A stretch of 64,000 nucleotides of DNA from Hygrocybe punicea (GCA_963556145.1 OY744470.1:2542001-2606000), one strand, 5' to 3'. Counted from the stretch's first letter, positions 1 through 11,418 are shown. Translations and numbers: made by a program. The notes: generated by a model not told the origin, from the sequence alone.

Positions 1-72
1 TTTTTTTGTTCTGGCCATTTGCCATTCATAAAGGCTTTGTTAATAAATAAGTCGAACATCGGCTATTGCTAG

Positions 73-1476
73 GCTGCATTGAATGCGGGGTATCGCCATA
101 TTGATGGAGCTTGGATTTACGGGGTATGTGGCATCTTCTCCAAAATTGAATTCCATGTAGTTGGCTAAAAACAACGACGCAGAACGAAGCTGAAGTTGGC
201 CAAGCTCTGAGAGAAAGCACTGTCCCTCGGGACCAGATTTGGTTGACCTCGAAGGTATGTTGGAATACATCAATCTCAATCCGACCTCTGTGATGCATGA
301 TTTGATCTCACCTCCTTCTTATAGCTTTGGAATTCCTTCCACGCGCCTCAAGATATCGAGAATGCTCTCGACGATACACTGGCTAAGCTTGGTACAGACT
401 ACCTTGATCTGTATCTTATTCATTGGTAGGCACATCTGAAGGGAGCCATAATAAGTCACTAACGATGGTATCCATATTTGATGACATCTGACGCTCTGGT
501 TTTGTTCTCAAATCCGCAACCGCAACCAATTTTGCGTCATCCAAAGGCCCATCGCAGCGTACCCAGACAGGGGAGGCTACAACAGAGAGTTGACCGCAAA
601 CCCATACCCTACATGGCAGAAACTCGAAGACATGGTAATACAAGGCAAAGTCAGGAATATTGGGCTCAGCAAGTGCGTGCTGATACCACCAACGTTTGTT
701 TATTGTTCCTCATGTTGTCACTAGCTTCAATATCCCCAGGTTTGTCTTCCGTCTTTCTCAGATTGTCACTCACCCTGAAGGAAGCTCTTTCGGCCTGGCA
801 GAGTTCAGAACCTCACAGCAAATCCATTGAGGATCCAACCAGCGGTCAACCAAGTTGAACTCAATTTTTGGAATCCGCAACCTGAATTGCTGAAGGTCTG
901 TTGGCATATATATACTTTCCTCAGACTTGTATGACCTATGAATTTACTCATTCTATCAACCAGTGGTCGAAGGAAAATGGACTCCTCCTTGAGGCATATT
1001 CACCGCTTGGAAGTGACAAGCAAGTAGGTGCATCGCTTTCCGTGCCAGAGGTATTTATACGTCCTTTTCGCACACGACATTTGTCGATTTCTTTCTTTTT
1101 CCAGGTAAAGGCGATCGCAAACGCACTTGGAATTACACCTGCTCAGGTCATAATTTCATGGCACATTCAGCGGGGAGTGAGTAGTCACTGGTCACCGCTT
1201 GGCGTTGGTCATCGTCAATAATCCTCGGAATCAGACAGTAGTTTTACCAAAAAGTGTGTCACGCTCTCACATACAAGAAAATCTTCATGGTATGTTAGCT
1301 TCATTCCGTTTCTAGACAGATACTTAGTTGCGTTCAACCTAGTTGTGGGGCTTCCGGAAGAATTGTTCGAAAAACTCGAAACGGCCGCTGTTTCCCATAA
1401 ACCAGAAAGAGTCATCAACCCTAGCAAGGAGTGGGAGCTGGGCTTTGATATTTTTGATGACTATCCGGCGGCCTGA
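73..1476 (+). CDS. Aldo/keto reductase (5' end outside window)
   Basis: NAD(P)H-dependent carbonyl/aldehyde reductase of the AKR superfamily, a cytosolic TIM barrel. Spliced exons (73-123, 183-254, 325-425 and later pieces) read in order: [11 protein letters not shown], then [12 protein letters not shown] and IWLTSK, then [18 protein letters not shown], then [12 protein letters not shown], then [16 protein letters not shown], then [14 protein letters not shown], then [15 protein letters not shown]. The catalytic tetrad is complete: Asp in HIDGA, Tyr in WIYGN, Lys in LTSK and His in LIHW. The stop at 1474-1476 follows FDDYPAA. The first ~40 residues lie upstream: base 73 follows an AG acceptor and the preceding ~40 bases look intronic. 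The substrate cannot be read from sequence. It is convergent with the next gene. Confidence 0.9.
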
Positions 1477-1789
1477 CACAGAAACCAAGATGAGTTTGGT
1501 TATAAATCTGAGATGAGTTTGGACGGAATGGCCTGTATTAGGGGAAACATCTATTTGTAACAATGTAGTCGGCATGAATGTGAAGTGAGAATTTGCAACA
1601 GCGGGAGTTGCAGGCAGGCCGCAGGCATGAAGTTGTCCCGACGTACAAGTACAACATATAAATAGGTTATTACACTTATATTTCCTACATCACGAGCACG
1701 AAACTTGAAAAGACAATGTGTTGAATCGCAATCCATCCCAACAATCCCCCCCACAAAAATGACCATCGTGAATCTCCACCCCTGAGAAT

Positions 1790-2724
1790 CTATGCCTTTG
1801 TTACATCCCCCGGCGCCTTTTTGACCAAACCTAAAGGCAGACCGTCTTCCAAGCGAGAGAAAGGCCGTTGTGCCTCCCGAAGAAAAGTTGAATTCCAACG
1901 TGTGCGATGTCGCAGGTACAGTAAGAAGAAAGCAGCAAGAACGAGGCCACCAACAATGCCACCAACAACGCCACCAGCGATGGCTCCCTTGTTGATAAAG
2001 TGTCCGGAGCTTAACGGAACGGATTATCACGCCGGTCGTTGGGCGGTTAATGATATAAAAAAATGCCTACCCCGAACCCGCATTGCTACTGGATGAGGCG
2101 GTGGCTGTTGGCATGCCCCCAACTGGTCTAGGGGAAGCGGTAAGGGCAAATGTTACGGAAATGGGGCTCAGGGCGTTGGCACACTCGCTGTTAAACTCTG
2201 TTGGAGGGATGGCCTTGTGAATAAGATGTAAAATATGGGAGAACGCAAAAGGGAGAGGTTTTCGACCACAGAGAGAAAAATGGGACTTACGAGAAAGGGT
2301 AGCTTGGCCATTCGGAATGACGGAGGCGTCAGAGTGGGCGACGACGCAATTCATGCAGGCGGCAAGAAGAGACGCATTTTCTTCGGTACAAAGACAAAGA
2401 GCGTTCTCCGCGCATTCCTGGTCAAGTAGTAGGTTGTGAAACTTGGACTCAAAGTTGGCGGTATTTGAGACCGATCCTCACCATGAAGATCTCCATGACA
2501 GATGAACAAGCTACCTGACAAGGCTGCGGAAACATGGTAGTATTGACTTCAGGGAAGCCTTGACGAGCAGCTAGGAAACCATGGAATGAGTTGGACCCCA
2601 TGGCCAGTGGCACCAATGCCGACACTGGCGGGTTCTCCGAGTGAGAGCTATGTGTGTTTGCGGCAAGTCCAGAACACGCACCCTGCGACGCAATTAGCAC
2701 AGAAAGTGAGGCGAGTGCGAGCAT
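1790..2724 (-). CDS. Small secreted/surface protein with Cys-rich ectodomain and C-terminal Gly-rich membrane helix
   Basis: Not assigned to a named family. The ATG at 2724 opens a signal peptide (MLALASLSVLIASQGACSGL). A short ectodomain follows with cysteines in QPCQ, ECAENALCLCTEEN, AACMNCVV and NSECANAL. Next comes a Ser/Thr/Pro stretch (TATASSSSNAGSG), a glycine-zipper-like helix (GAIAGGVVGGIVGGLVLAA), a basic YLRHRTRW stop-transfer segment and a short cytoplasmic tail ending at 1790-1792. The exons are joined by introns near 2460-2510, 2215-2290 and 2010-2080; the first of these is short and its edges are uncertain. Order (signal, Cys module, Ser/Thr stalk, single helix) matches fungal cell-surface proteins in general, but I cannot name a function. 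The expected topology is type I. Confidence 0.7.
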
Positions 2725-3313
2725 CGATGGGTAAGACACGAGACGGGGACACTGAACACTTTCCCTGGTAACTCAGTCCTGGTTTCGGCGATTTCGACAT
2801 CATATATTTCCCCTTTCAGCCGAGCTCTGCCTGCCTAGCGATCCGTAACTCTGCCACCTCCTTCTGATTCCACGTCAACTATTGTCTTTGAATTTGCTCT
2901 GGCACCGGTTACCCGCCACGGAAGTACTAGTTTAACCTCAATACCGTCGGCTTTTCAGCGGCGTACAATCTCTTCGTTCAAGTTTGAGTGACAGGAATGT
3001 CTGGCAGAAGAGCAGTGCCAGTGACAAAAAGGTAGGTATTACTGGAGATATTAACTGCCACGGGATTGATACCACTCAGCACATTGCAGTCAAACGCAAA
3101 GGTGAAAACCAGGGGCCCGGTCACATTTCGCACGGAGACTCGAATGTTTATCGATGTCGGGTATGACAGGAGTGATCCGTGCACCTTGAGGCAGCTGCAT
3201 GCTCTGGTGCAGGTAGGATTCTGCATGTCGTCCTCGTACAAAACGGAAGGAACCCTCTGAATGCGTCGCAAACCATACTCTTCCGCCCCCTTCCCCTCGT
3301 CACCCTACCCAAC

Positions 3314-4021
3314 ATGATTAGAATCGACGAGCCCGTCGGAAACATGCAGGTCAGTACTGCCGCGGTGTTCGGGGTTGATTAACGTCATTAACGTTGATTT
3401 TGGATGGCTGATATTCGGGGGGGTGGAATTACTTTTTTTAGATGGAACTGGATCTGTGCAACCTACTGCAGACGATGACTCTTGACGCCAGGATCCGGGT
3501 GAGCAGTACAGCATTGCAGGTGAGTAGCACACATGCAAGAACATGATTTTGGCTGGTGATTGATATGCCTGTTATGGAGAAAGGAAGCAGACGGTTCTAC
3601 GTTGCCGACCACCGCCATCTCAGATACGTACACGTCGGACGATGTGAACTACCAGGTGAGCACAATCATCAACCCCAACTAGTACTTGAACCCATCTTCA
3701 CCGCCGGGGACCCAGTCCGACCCTTCCGATTGCTCAAGCTCCGTCTCTACCACCGTCGAGCCTTTCGGATGTGCCTACCTTCAAGCCATCCAGGCGCAGC
3801 TCGACTGCTTCCCTACCACCGGCGGCGAGTATCTGGAGTCGATATTTACTCACCGTGCGGTGTTCCACGCGTATCCCCCCGCGCACCGCTTCTGCGCAAG
3901 AGGCTTCAGTGACATTGCTCAGACGCTGGACAGGCGCCCAAGTCGCGCGGATCGTGACTCGGACGCTGAGGCTGCGGCCGCGTTTCGACATGAGGCATGG
4001 GTGATTGCCATCTCGCTTTGA
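3314..4021 (+). CDS. Hypothetical protein, unrecognised
   Basis: Spliced from exons MIRIDEPVGNMQ (3314), MELDLCNLLQTMTLDAR... (3441), EADGSTLPTTAISDTYTS (about 3589) and a terminal exon starting YLNPSSPPGTQSDPSDCSS, with canonical GT/AG edges and consistent phase. The last exon runs through GCAYLQAIQAQLDCFP and a Cys/His-containing RAVFHAYPPAHRFCAR to a stop at 4019-4021. An open stretch at 3066-3260 in a plausible upstream frame could be an earlier exon, so the true start may lie further 5'. No signal peptide or membrane helix is seen in this part. I recognise no family; an alternative is a decayed gene. Confidence 0.4.
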
Positions 4022-4311
4022 GCGACAGGGCTGGCTAGGCAAGCGACCAGTGTATGTATATATGAGCGGGGTTTCTTTACATCGTACTACCATGCATAGA
4101 CGCCGTTACGAAGTTTTATTACGTACGCGTCAGAACCTGCGAAGCGCGGGAGAAAAAAAATTCCGAAGACCATTGGCGCTCGATGGAGCTTCTCCTCCGA
4201 ATTTCACTCCTCGAATGTCCTTGAGTCAATGGCCGGGGCGTTCTAGCGCCCTTCTTCTCTGATAAAAGGTCGCCTTCAAGGCTAACAACCTACCAAAATC
4301 ACTTCCCCACA

Positions 4312-5369
4312 ATGTTGCGCTTTCTCCGTAAGGTGGTATCTACTTTCTGCGTAGACGAAGACCTCAACAAATTTCACAGGTACAGGCACTATTGACGACC
4401 TGCCAGATCCAAACGTCGACCAAAGTGTACTGGTCACGATGAACGGTCGGATAGAGCAATTGCGTATTCCTGTTAGGCGAGGTACGTGGTCGCTTCATCT
4501 CTTGGCAAGAACGCATCTCTGAATGCGCGTGTTTTTTTGACGTGGGTAGTTACACAAGAGGAACAGAACGCCAAGGACGAAGAGGCTCGCCAGAAGGCAA
4601 ACAAGGACCTAGTGCAGTCATGGAGTGATCGATTGCAACTGATCACCGTCGTCGTGGGTTTCTGTCGTGCGCGATGTTCCCAAAAATGTTATTCAATGTT
4701 TTTTTGTCCTTGCTAGGCCACATTTTTCGCGTCGACCGAGGCAGGGTTACTGGTGTCGGCGACCCCGATGCCAGGCGCCATCGTCTCCCTGCTCTCGATA
4801 ATTGCCAACGCAGGTTTAGTAGGCGCATTGGTCGTGCACGTTTTCGCCGGTACGTCGCGTCATGGCCAAGTGACGCACGGGCGCACGCGACTCGGACTAA
4901 CCACCACGCATCAGCGATGATGTCGTTCCTTGCAGCATTCCTCCTCATTCGCTACAAAGTAAAGGAAGCCGTTTATGAGCAGAGGGCCTCCATCTCGGAG
5001 CCCAGGGTGGCCAACACAGCGGTCGTGGAATCGCCTGATATTGAACGGCCCTCAAGTGTCAAATCTCTGCAAGACCCCGGCACGCCGCCGCCGCAACGAC
5101 CACCCTCCGCTGACAAGCCGGTGGCACCGCCGCGGGTGTGGTCGGCGAACCCGCATCTAGAGCAGGTCGGGCCATTCCGCAGACAACCCCCGATCCACGT
5201 ACTGCACCGATTCCACATTTTGTGCGTTCTCCTCACGGCGATCGGGTTTATATTCGCGCTCGTCGGGACGCTGTGCCTTACGTGGCAGGTCCACCCGTTG
5301 TCGGTGAGCGTGTTTGCGACGACCTGCACTGGGTTGTGCTTGCTTTCTGCGATTGTAATTTCGTTGTAA
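4312..5369 (+). CDS. Multipass membrane protein, first of a tandem pair
   Basis: Unknown function; part of a basidiomycete-expanded membrane family (resembles DUF6535-type proteins, by recollection only). The ATG at 4312 begins MLRFLRK, followed by short exons separated by ~50-60 nt introns. Visible blocks are EEQNAKDEEARQKANKDLVQ, WSDRLQLITVV leading into helix 1 (ATFFASTEAGLLVSA), helix 2 (IIANAGLVGALVVHVF), helix 3 (MMSFLAAFLLIRYK), a long Pro/Ser-rich cytoplasmic linker ending PHLEQVGPFRR, helix 4 (ILCVLLTAIGFIFALVG) and helix 5 (ATTCTGLCLLSAIVISL). The stop is at 5367-5369. The exon layout is identical to the next gene, so the pair arose by tandem duplication. Confidence 0.8.
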
Positions 5370-5429
5370 TGTTTTACTTCTGTGATTATTACTATAATTA
5401 TTTTATAATTTTGTTAGGGTAGACGACAT

Positions 5430-5700
5430 AATAATGCACCGGACATAATAATGCACCTAAAATGTTCTCACGATGGACGGCGGGTCACGTGACTCAAGCC
5501 AACTTGGTGTGTTCGCGGCTCAAAAGCGGTATAGCTCGTCAAGCTCAGCTGTCATTTAGCCGAGCCGAGCTGATCTTCCAAAACCATGTCGTAAAGCCGC
5601 TCAAGTCGGGAACAACTTAAAGTTTGTCACGTGCGTCAATTGTTCGAACAAGCGGTCTGCTGAGAACCGGCGACGGAACCTATAAATGTTGCCCGTTCGC
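5430..5700. promoter_or_regulatory. Intergenic region between the tandem membrane-protein genes
   Basis: A short direct repeat (ACATAATAATGCACC twice) lies at 5429-5458. Next is a stretch rich in GAGCCG/AGCTC words (about 5508-5600) that recalls the GAGCCG repeat described at 56302. A TATA-like TATAAATG sits near 5681, about 70 bases before the next ATG, and is a plausible core promoter for the second gene. Confidence 0.4.
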
Positions 5701-5753
5701 TCTGTCCGTTCAGGGTTCCTCTCATCAGGTTGTAATCCACGCCTATCCTAACC

Positions 5754-6731
5754 ATGTTACAGTTTCTCCGTAAGGTGGCTTCTTCTTCCCGTGTAGACGA
5801 AGACCTCAACACACTGGCATTCCACAGGTACAGGCACCATTGACGACTTGAACCCAAACGTCGAACAGAGCATGAGTGTCGGCGGGACAGGGCAAGTGCG
5901 TGGTCCCACTAGGCGAGGTACATCTCTTGCAACTGGAATCCATGTCTCTGAACCAACATGTCTGACTTGAGCAGTCACACAGGAGGAGCAGGACGCGGTG
6001 GATGAAAAGGCACGACAGAAGGCAACGGATGACATGGTGCAATCGTGGCGCGATCGGCTGCAGCTGATCACCGTCCTCGTCAGTTTTTGTTTTGCCAAGC
6101 GATGTTGTCTGCAAATTTATTCTCTGTCAGGACACATTTTTAGCGTCGACCGAGTCAGGTTTGCTGGCATTGGCGACTCCGAAGCCCACCGATACCGTCA
6201 CGAACTCCTTGTTAGCTGCCAACGCAGGTTTGGTAGGCGCGCTGATCGTGCACATTTTCGCTGGTTCGTCACTCCCCCACTCGGAAGCAATAGAAAACTC
6301 CGAATAACGTGTAGCGCCCGTCAGCCATGATGTCGTTCCTCGCAGCGTTCATGCTCATCCGCTACAAAATCCAAGAAGCCTATCACGAAGAGGAAGAGGC
6401 CATAGGTGCTCGATCCAAGGTAACCACCTCGCCCGTCTCGGGCTCACCGGATGTTGAGCGGGAAAGCATCAAATCTCTGCCACGGCAGGCCACAGTAGTA
6501 AGGTCGGCCAATCCGCATCTAGTGCAGGTTGGGCCATTCCGCAAGAAACTCCCGCTCAACTTGCTGCGCCGAATTCACCTGTTGTGCATCCTGCTCACTA
6601 TGGTCGGGTTTGTGCTCGCGCTGGTGGGGATAATGTGCCTTACGTGGTACCGCCAGCCCCTGGCGGCGAGCGTGTTTGCCACGGCTTGCATTGGGTTTTG
6701 CTTGGTGTCGGCAATTGGAATGTTCGTGTGA
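5754..6731 (+). CDS. Multipass membrane protein, second of a tandem pair
   Basis: Paralogue of the gene at 4312 with the same exon plan. The start is MLQFLRK at 5754; then GTGTIDDLNPNVEQS, EEQDAVDEKARQKATDD, WRDRLQLITVL and helices around DTFLASTESGLLALAT, NAGLVGALIVHIFA, MMSFLAAFMLIRYK, IHLLCILLTMVGFVLALVG and FATACIGFCLVSAIGMFV (stop 6729-6731). The linker between helices 3 and 4 is shorter than in the first copy (no Pro-rich block), while the PHLVQVGPFRK motif just before helix 4 is kept. Function unknown. The 385-nt gap and close similarity indicate local duplication with divergence mainly in the linker. Confidence 0.8.
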
Positions 6732-6783
6732 TTGTATATGAATGTAAGAGATTTTGTGAATTTACAATAAAGATTACTTCCGC

Positions 6784-6845
6784 CGATCATCGATCCTCGA
6801 TCATCCTCGATCATCCTCGATCGTCGTCGATTCGTCGATCGTCAG
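6784..6845. repeat. GATC/CGATCATC simple repeat
   Basis: Imperfect iterations of CGATCATC / CGATCCTC / CGTCGATCG, rich in self-complementary GATC, lie directly upstream of the aspartic peptidase. A TATAAAA box follows at about 6861, roughly 48 bases before the ATG at 6909. Confidence 0.6.
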
Positions 6846-6908
6846 CCTTCGCGAATGCTATAAAACCCTTCGATTTGCTCAATACCCTCTCATTTCCTTC
6901 TCTCTACC

Positions 6909-8457
6909 ATGCGTTTCTCCCTCTATACCCTCTCCGTTATTCTCCCGGCGCTGGTCGCCGCAGTCCCGCAACCACCTCAATCGCAGCTAGGTATGAGGAT
7001 TGATATCAGCAAGCGGCCTTGGACACTCAACGACGACGGCTCTGTGAACGCCGACGCACTGAAACGACAGTTGGCTTACACTCAAGAGTAGGAGTCACCT
7101 CATACGTCTACCCGCAACCCCTGGATCTTACAGTAAACATTTTTGGCTAGTAAAATAAAACTGGGCCTGGCAGCAATGACCCAGAACGAACTCGCCGATC
7201 AGGGAATCGGTGTACAGGCAGCAGCTGTACTTCAACTTTCGTCAGCCTCGAGTGCTGTTCCTCTCACCGACGAACAAGGTGGCCTGCTCTGGCAAGGGTC
7301 GATCTCTGTGGGCAATCCCCCTCTTACATACACTGGCAAGTCCCCGCCTAATTCTTATTCTCTTGGGCATAATTACTGACGCGCATAAAACTAGTCGACT
7401 TCGACACAGGAAGTAGTGACCTGTTTTTACCTGGGTCCACCTGTGGGTCATCGTGCAACGGCCACACCAAATATAATCCGAGCCAGTCCTCTTCCGCTAC
7501 GGACCTCAAGAAAACCTTCAGACTCCAATACGGAGACGGCTCAACTGTCTCCGGAAACCAGTGGTCAGATACAGTCTCTATCGCCGGGCTTACAGTATGT
7601 TATCTGAATTCCATCATTCTGCCAGCCTGGGGCGAGTTCGCTAACAAAGAGCCCAGGCCCACCACCAGACCGTAGGTGCTGCCAAAACATATTCGTCTGG
7701 GTTTTCGGCGACCCAATTCCCCGCCGATGGCTTGATGGGCATGGGATTCAAGAGTATCTCCGTCTTCGGCGCCAACCCCGTGTTCCAGAATCTCATCAGC
7801 CAGGATGCTATCACCAACCCCGTCTTCGCCTTCAGACTTGCAGAATCAGCCTCCGAACTCCACATTGGCGGAATAGACCCAAACCAGAAGGGTCCTTTCA
7901 CATATACTCCTGTTACCCATCAGGTCAGCCCCACCCCCCTTCGCATGACTTTCTTAAAGTGAGTACTCTGTACAGGGATACTGGCAGGTGAACATGGCCT
8001 CAGTCAAGGTCGTCAATAAAACCGTGGTGAATAGCACATCTGCAATCATCGACACAGGTACCACCCTCATCGTGGGCGACGCTCGAGGTGTCAAGAATGT
8101 GTATAAAAACATCCCTGGTTCCAAGGACGCCTCCAACACAGTCGGCGAGGGGTTCTACACTGGTACGCGCTCATGTTCGCGTCTGCTGTCCCGTTGCTTA
8201 CAAGGTAGTCCCCGGCTGCAGTGCCGTGCCAGTGCACGTCTCTCCCAAGCCTCACCTTTGGCACCCAGTCGTTCCCGATATCCCTCAAAACCTTCATCCT
8301 TGGACCAGTCTTCGCAGGGTCCTCAGATTGTGTTGGCGGACTCGTCAGCGGCGATGTTGCAGAGAGTTTTTGGATCGTTGGGGATGTATTCCTGCAGAAT
8401 GTATACACTGTTTTCGACGTTGGGAACGCCCGGGTTGGTTTCGCCCCGCTATCTTAA
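6909..8457 (+). CDS. Secreted pepsin-like aspartic peptidase (family A1)
   Basis: Extracellular acid endopeptidase, probably nutritional. MRFSLYTLSVILPALVAAVP is a clear signal peptide, followed by a basic propeptide (RIDISKR, LKRQLAYTQE). The mature domain starts near GGLLWQGSISVGNPPLTYT. The first catalytic motif is FDTGSSDLFLPG with a nearby disulphide loop (STCGSSCNG); the flap is LQYGDGSTVSG; the second catalytic motif is IIDTGTTLIVG; the end is SFWIVGDVFLQNVYTVFDVG then RVGFAPLS, stop 8455-8457. Length and motif order match intact A1 enzymes. Six or so short introns interrupt it; the one at 7336-7394 begins with GC rather than GT, inside the Val codon of VDFDTG. No GPI or transmembrane tail is seen, so it should be freely secreted. 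Confidence 0.93.
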
Positions 8458-8709
8458 GAGTCAAGAGATGCGGATTTGCTGGATAGAGTTTACGTCGGGA
8501 GGCACTTGTTATTCCTGTCGTTGCAGCTGGCCTGTTTTTAGTCATAGCTTTCATTCGGGAATGTTATATGGAATATTGTACAGTTTGCACGTTGTTTTAC
8601 CTTCTGAATTGCTGCAGTTCGGGTATCAACTTGCATGGAAAAGTATAAGTTGGCTACGTACCCTTGAAGGATTCATCAAGTTCTTCGTAAGGCCCAAAAT
8701 GAGGTCATT

Positions 8710-9947
8710 TCAGGTCCCATTACTCATCCCCCACATGTACTCCCTCTTACAGATCTCATCTATCAACGCCTCCAAGGGAACGTGTCCGTCCACGGTCAAC
8801 CCGCCCAACACATCCTTCAGATCCTTTATGCCGCAGTCGTAATTCCCTCTGTTAACAGCGCCCTGGACGTAGTAGACGAGCTCCACATCTGCCATTTGCG
8901 CCGCCACTATCTGCAACATGGACATGATTACCGGGTTTCCGCCAAACGCACCACAACCCCAGTTCCCGGTGTGGATTTTCACCTTCGGGACCTCCCTGCT
9001 GGGCATTGGGTCAGCTAGACTAGTGTGCCTAGGTTCCCCGTCATGATGCCTAATGAGGAACCCGGCATTTACAAATGCTTCCATTTTGGCTGCCATGAAA
9101 CCCGTATATGCTGTTGCTAGTATCCTCCTGACGGTTTCTTTGTTGTAGGCCCCGGAGCCCCGTGGTGCCGTGATGGCAAGGATGTTGCTGAAGTACTCTT
9201 TGCCGTTTTGTTGAGCCTTGTGTCGAATACCACGGTAGCTTTGCGGATGGCGTCTGCTTTCGCTCCGCCAAAGTTGTTGCCGTAGAGGCCTTCCGGGCGG
9301 CCCTCTGCCGCATTGCGGTCGGTACGCACGTGGGCGCGTCGCTCCACGCCGGAAATTAGGATGGGGGTAGCGATAGTTGTGTCTGAGAGACGTATAGTCG
9401 TGCGTGTGGGGTCGAGAAGGGTGTCGTCGGTGGCGGGAAGGCGGACGAGATGCTCGCGCAAGGAGCAGAGCGCCGGGTGTTCCAAGCATTGCATCTCATC
9501 CTGGGCGAAAAGTCGGCCACCGTAATAGCCAAAGACGTGACTGTGTGTTGAGATTTTTGAATAGCGTTTCTACATGTCATTTGTAATAACAAGGTAATCA
9601 TACCTATCAGCGAAGTTCACATGCCAGTGGGATTCCTCCTCATCAGGCGGAGCGGGCAGATAAGCGAAGAATCCGTCTACGACGGTTGTATTCGCCTCCT
9701 GGACGGTTGCTATCATTTCGGGTAGCGGAAACTGCCTCCAGCGCGTATACTGCAGCGTGCCATGATGTGAATTCGGCCCCTTTGGACACATGAGATTGTA
9801 CACGAGCCGCTTGTTGTCATTTTGAAACCGAGGTGAGTGTTGCTTGACAAGCTCAGGGGTATCCAAGCCAAGGTGGTTCAAAAGATGGTTGTCGATTAGT
9901 TGGAGTTCTTGGACGCCTGGATGATGATGATTCGGTGCCATAGCCAT
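8710..9947 (-). CDS. PARG: Poly(ADP-ribose) glycohydrolase-like protein, with an apparent frame break
   Basis: PARG-type macrodomain proteins remove ADP-ribose polymers. From the N-terminus: an accessory region (VQELQLIDNHLLNHLGLDTP), then HWHVNFAD, then after an intron HVFGYYGGRLFAQDEMQCLE, then FGGAKADAIRKATVVFD, NILAITAPRGSGAYNKETVR, ILATAYTGFMAAKM, and the family hallmark TGNWGCGAFGGNPVIMSMLQ before the stop at 8710-8712. The catalytic loop reads YYGGRLFAQDE, where classical PARGs have GGG followed by QEE. Near 9195-9240 the reading frame must change between VVFDTRLNKTA and KEYFSNILAI, and no GT-AG intron fits, so the gene may be broken or carry an assembly error. The start at 9947 (MAMAPNHHH) is the first ATG; an upstream exon is possible. 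Confidence 0.75.
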
Positions 9948-10219
9948 AGGCCAGCACCGAGGGTATTTCCATAGTAGGCATAGCACACCTGCTAGAGGGC
10001 CATTGCTTTGCACGGCATATCCGAGTCCCTCAGAGTTAGTACTTTACATACACTGCTCTTGTTGCTTATGACTTATTTGATGGCTCATCCGTCTCCCATT
10101 TCAAAAAACCGCCACGTATATGTTTCTCCGATTTTGATATGGCCTCCCGCGCACGGATCAGGGTGGCTATATAAGGCAAATTTTCAACAGGGGCTTAAGC
10201 AGATTCTTGAACACTTCTT
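9948..10219. promoter_or_regulatory. Divergent promoter region, PARG-like gene and phosphatase gene
   Basis: This ~270-base gap separates two divergently transcribed genes. CTATATAAGG at about 10169-10178 is a TATA-like element ~45 bases before the ATG at 10220 of the right-hand gene. I see no other clear element. Confidence 0.4.
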
Positions 10220-11269
10220 ATGGATACAGAGGAATTTGCGAAAGACGTGGATGTGGGGACGACCACAATGCAGAACGACAACAAGAAAGAGAGTGGGGAC
10301 TCGGAGGAATTAAAGTCGGTGGCAGTACGTCGTGTCCCACTCTGAATGCCTAACAGTTAAACGCACGGTGGCAGGTCGACGTCAAAATCGACTGGAAGAA
10401 GTTCAAGTCGAACGGAATTCGGGGGAACAAGGGAAAGTGGTTGGTTCTATCTCTCATCAGGCACGGACAAGTGAGCGCACAGTTCTCATTCTCGATACCA
10501 CTCTCACCAAGCTCGAAGAGCAGGAGTAATATTACAAACACTTTGGAGAAGGATGATCCGTTGACGGAGTATGGCAAGTCCCAAGCCAAGGTACTTGCTG
10601 AAAATTGGGCCGACGTTCGCATCGATGCCTTGTATTGTTCGCATCTGGATAGGGCGCTCCGTACCGCTGAGGCCTTGGCGGAGGTGAACAAATTCCATCC
10701 AGTACCCGGTGTCCGACGGTCCCTATGCGAACAGCGTTATGGTACAGTTGTCGAGGATTACATGCGCCGAGGCTACACTGAACTGGCTCGGAAAGAGCGC
10801 ATGGGCAAGGGCGTGAATGATCGTGCTCACCGTGCTGGGGGTGGCGGGGAGAGCTTCAATGATGTTGCAAGGAGGGCCAAGATGAATATCCTCTTCGCAA
10901 TCGAGGAACATGGCGTTGAGCTGCAAGATCTGCCGCAGATTTTGGATGTCCTTGAGAAAGAAGCCCCGATATCCTGGAGCTGCGACAAGGACGATGTACC
11001 AGAAGGAATCCCCCATGTGGTCTTCGTCTCCCATAACATTTTCATGACGGAACTTTACGAGGCCTTGATTAACTTTGTGGAAGGAGACGAACCTCCAGGC
11101 CACCATCAATGGACAAGCTACGTTTACCGCAATACGGGCTGGTCAGTTTTCCGTTTGTTCTTGAATGTGATTCCGCTAACTCTACGAAAGGTCTCGACAT
11201 CTGCTCTGGTTTGGAATTCGAGAAGGCAAGGAGTGTCTGACGACTTGGGACATGAAAACACCGTCCTGA
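10220..11269 (+). CDS. Histidine phosphatase / phosphoglycerate-mutase-fold protein
   Basis: Branch-1 histidine phosphatase superfamily: a phosphohistidine intermediate forms on the His of the RHG motif. The ATG at 10220 gives an acidic leader (MDTEEFAKDVDVG), then KWLVLSLIRHGQ at the end of exon 2. The intron that follows (from GTGAGC at about 10471) removes an in-frame extension and resumes at SRSNITNTLEKDDPLTEYGK. Also visible are the second catalytic Arg region (YCSHLDRALRTAEAL), the acidic CEQRYG/E block, GGGGESFNDVARRA, and the second catalytic His in VVFVSHNIFM. A last intron joins YRNTGW to SRHLLWFGIREGKECL, with stop at 11267-11269. The substrate is unknown; sequence context gives no pathway. 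Confidence 0.88.
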
Positions 11270-11418
11270 GCGTTGGGTCGTCTGTAACCGTTATATGTAC
11301 ATGATTTGCATCGATGTCCCCGGCCTCTCGGTACCTTTCCCACGCCTGCCACCCCACATATTGCAATCTTAAGTCAAAGTGAGGTACGAGTGTGACATAA
11401 GAAATGGTCTTTGAGTGA

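Noticed and set aside
1551..2030. 159-codon minus-strand frame with Trp/Cys-rich start
   Set aside because: Out of frame with the convincing signal-peptide/membrane-helix protein on the same strand (1790-2724).
10441..11304. Continuous 287-codon frame starting MVLSLIRHGQ as the phosphatase product
   Set aside because: The RHGQ motif is followed by intron sequence; splicing to upstream exons gives a normal N-terminus and family-like spacing, and the true 3' end is an additional exon ending at 11269.
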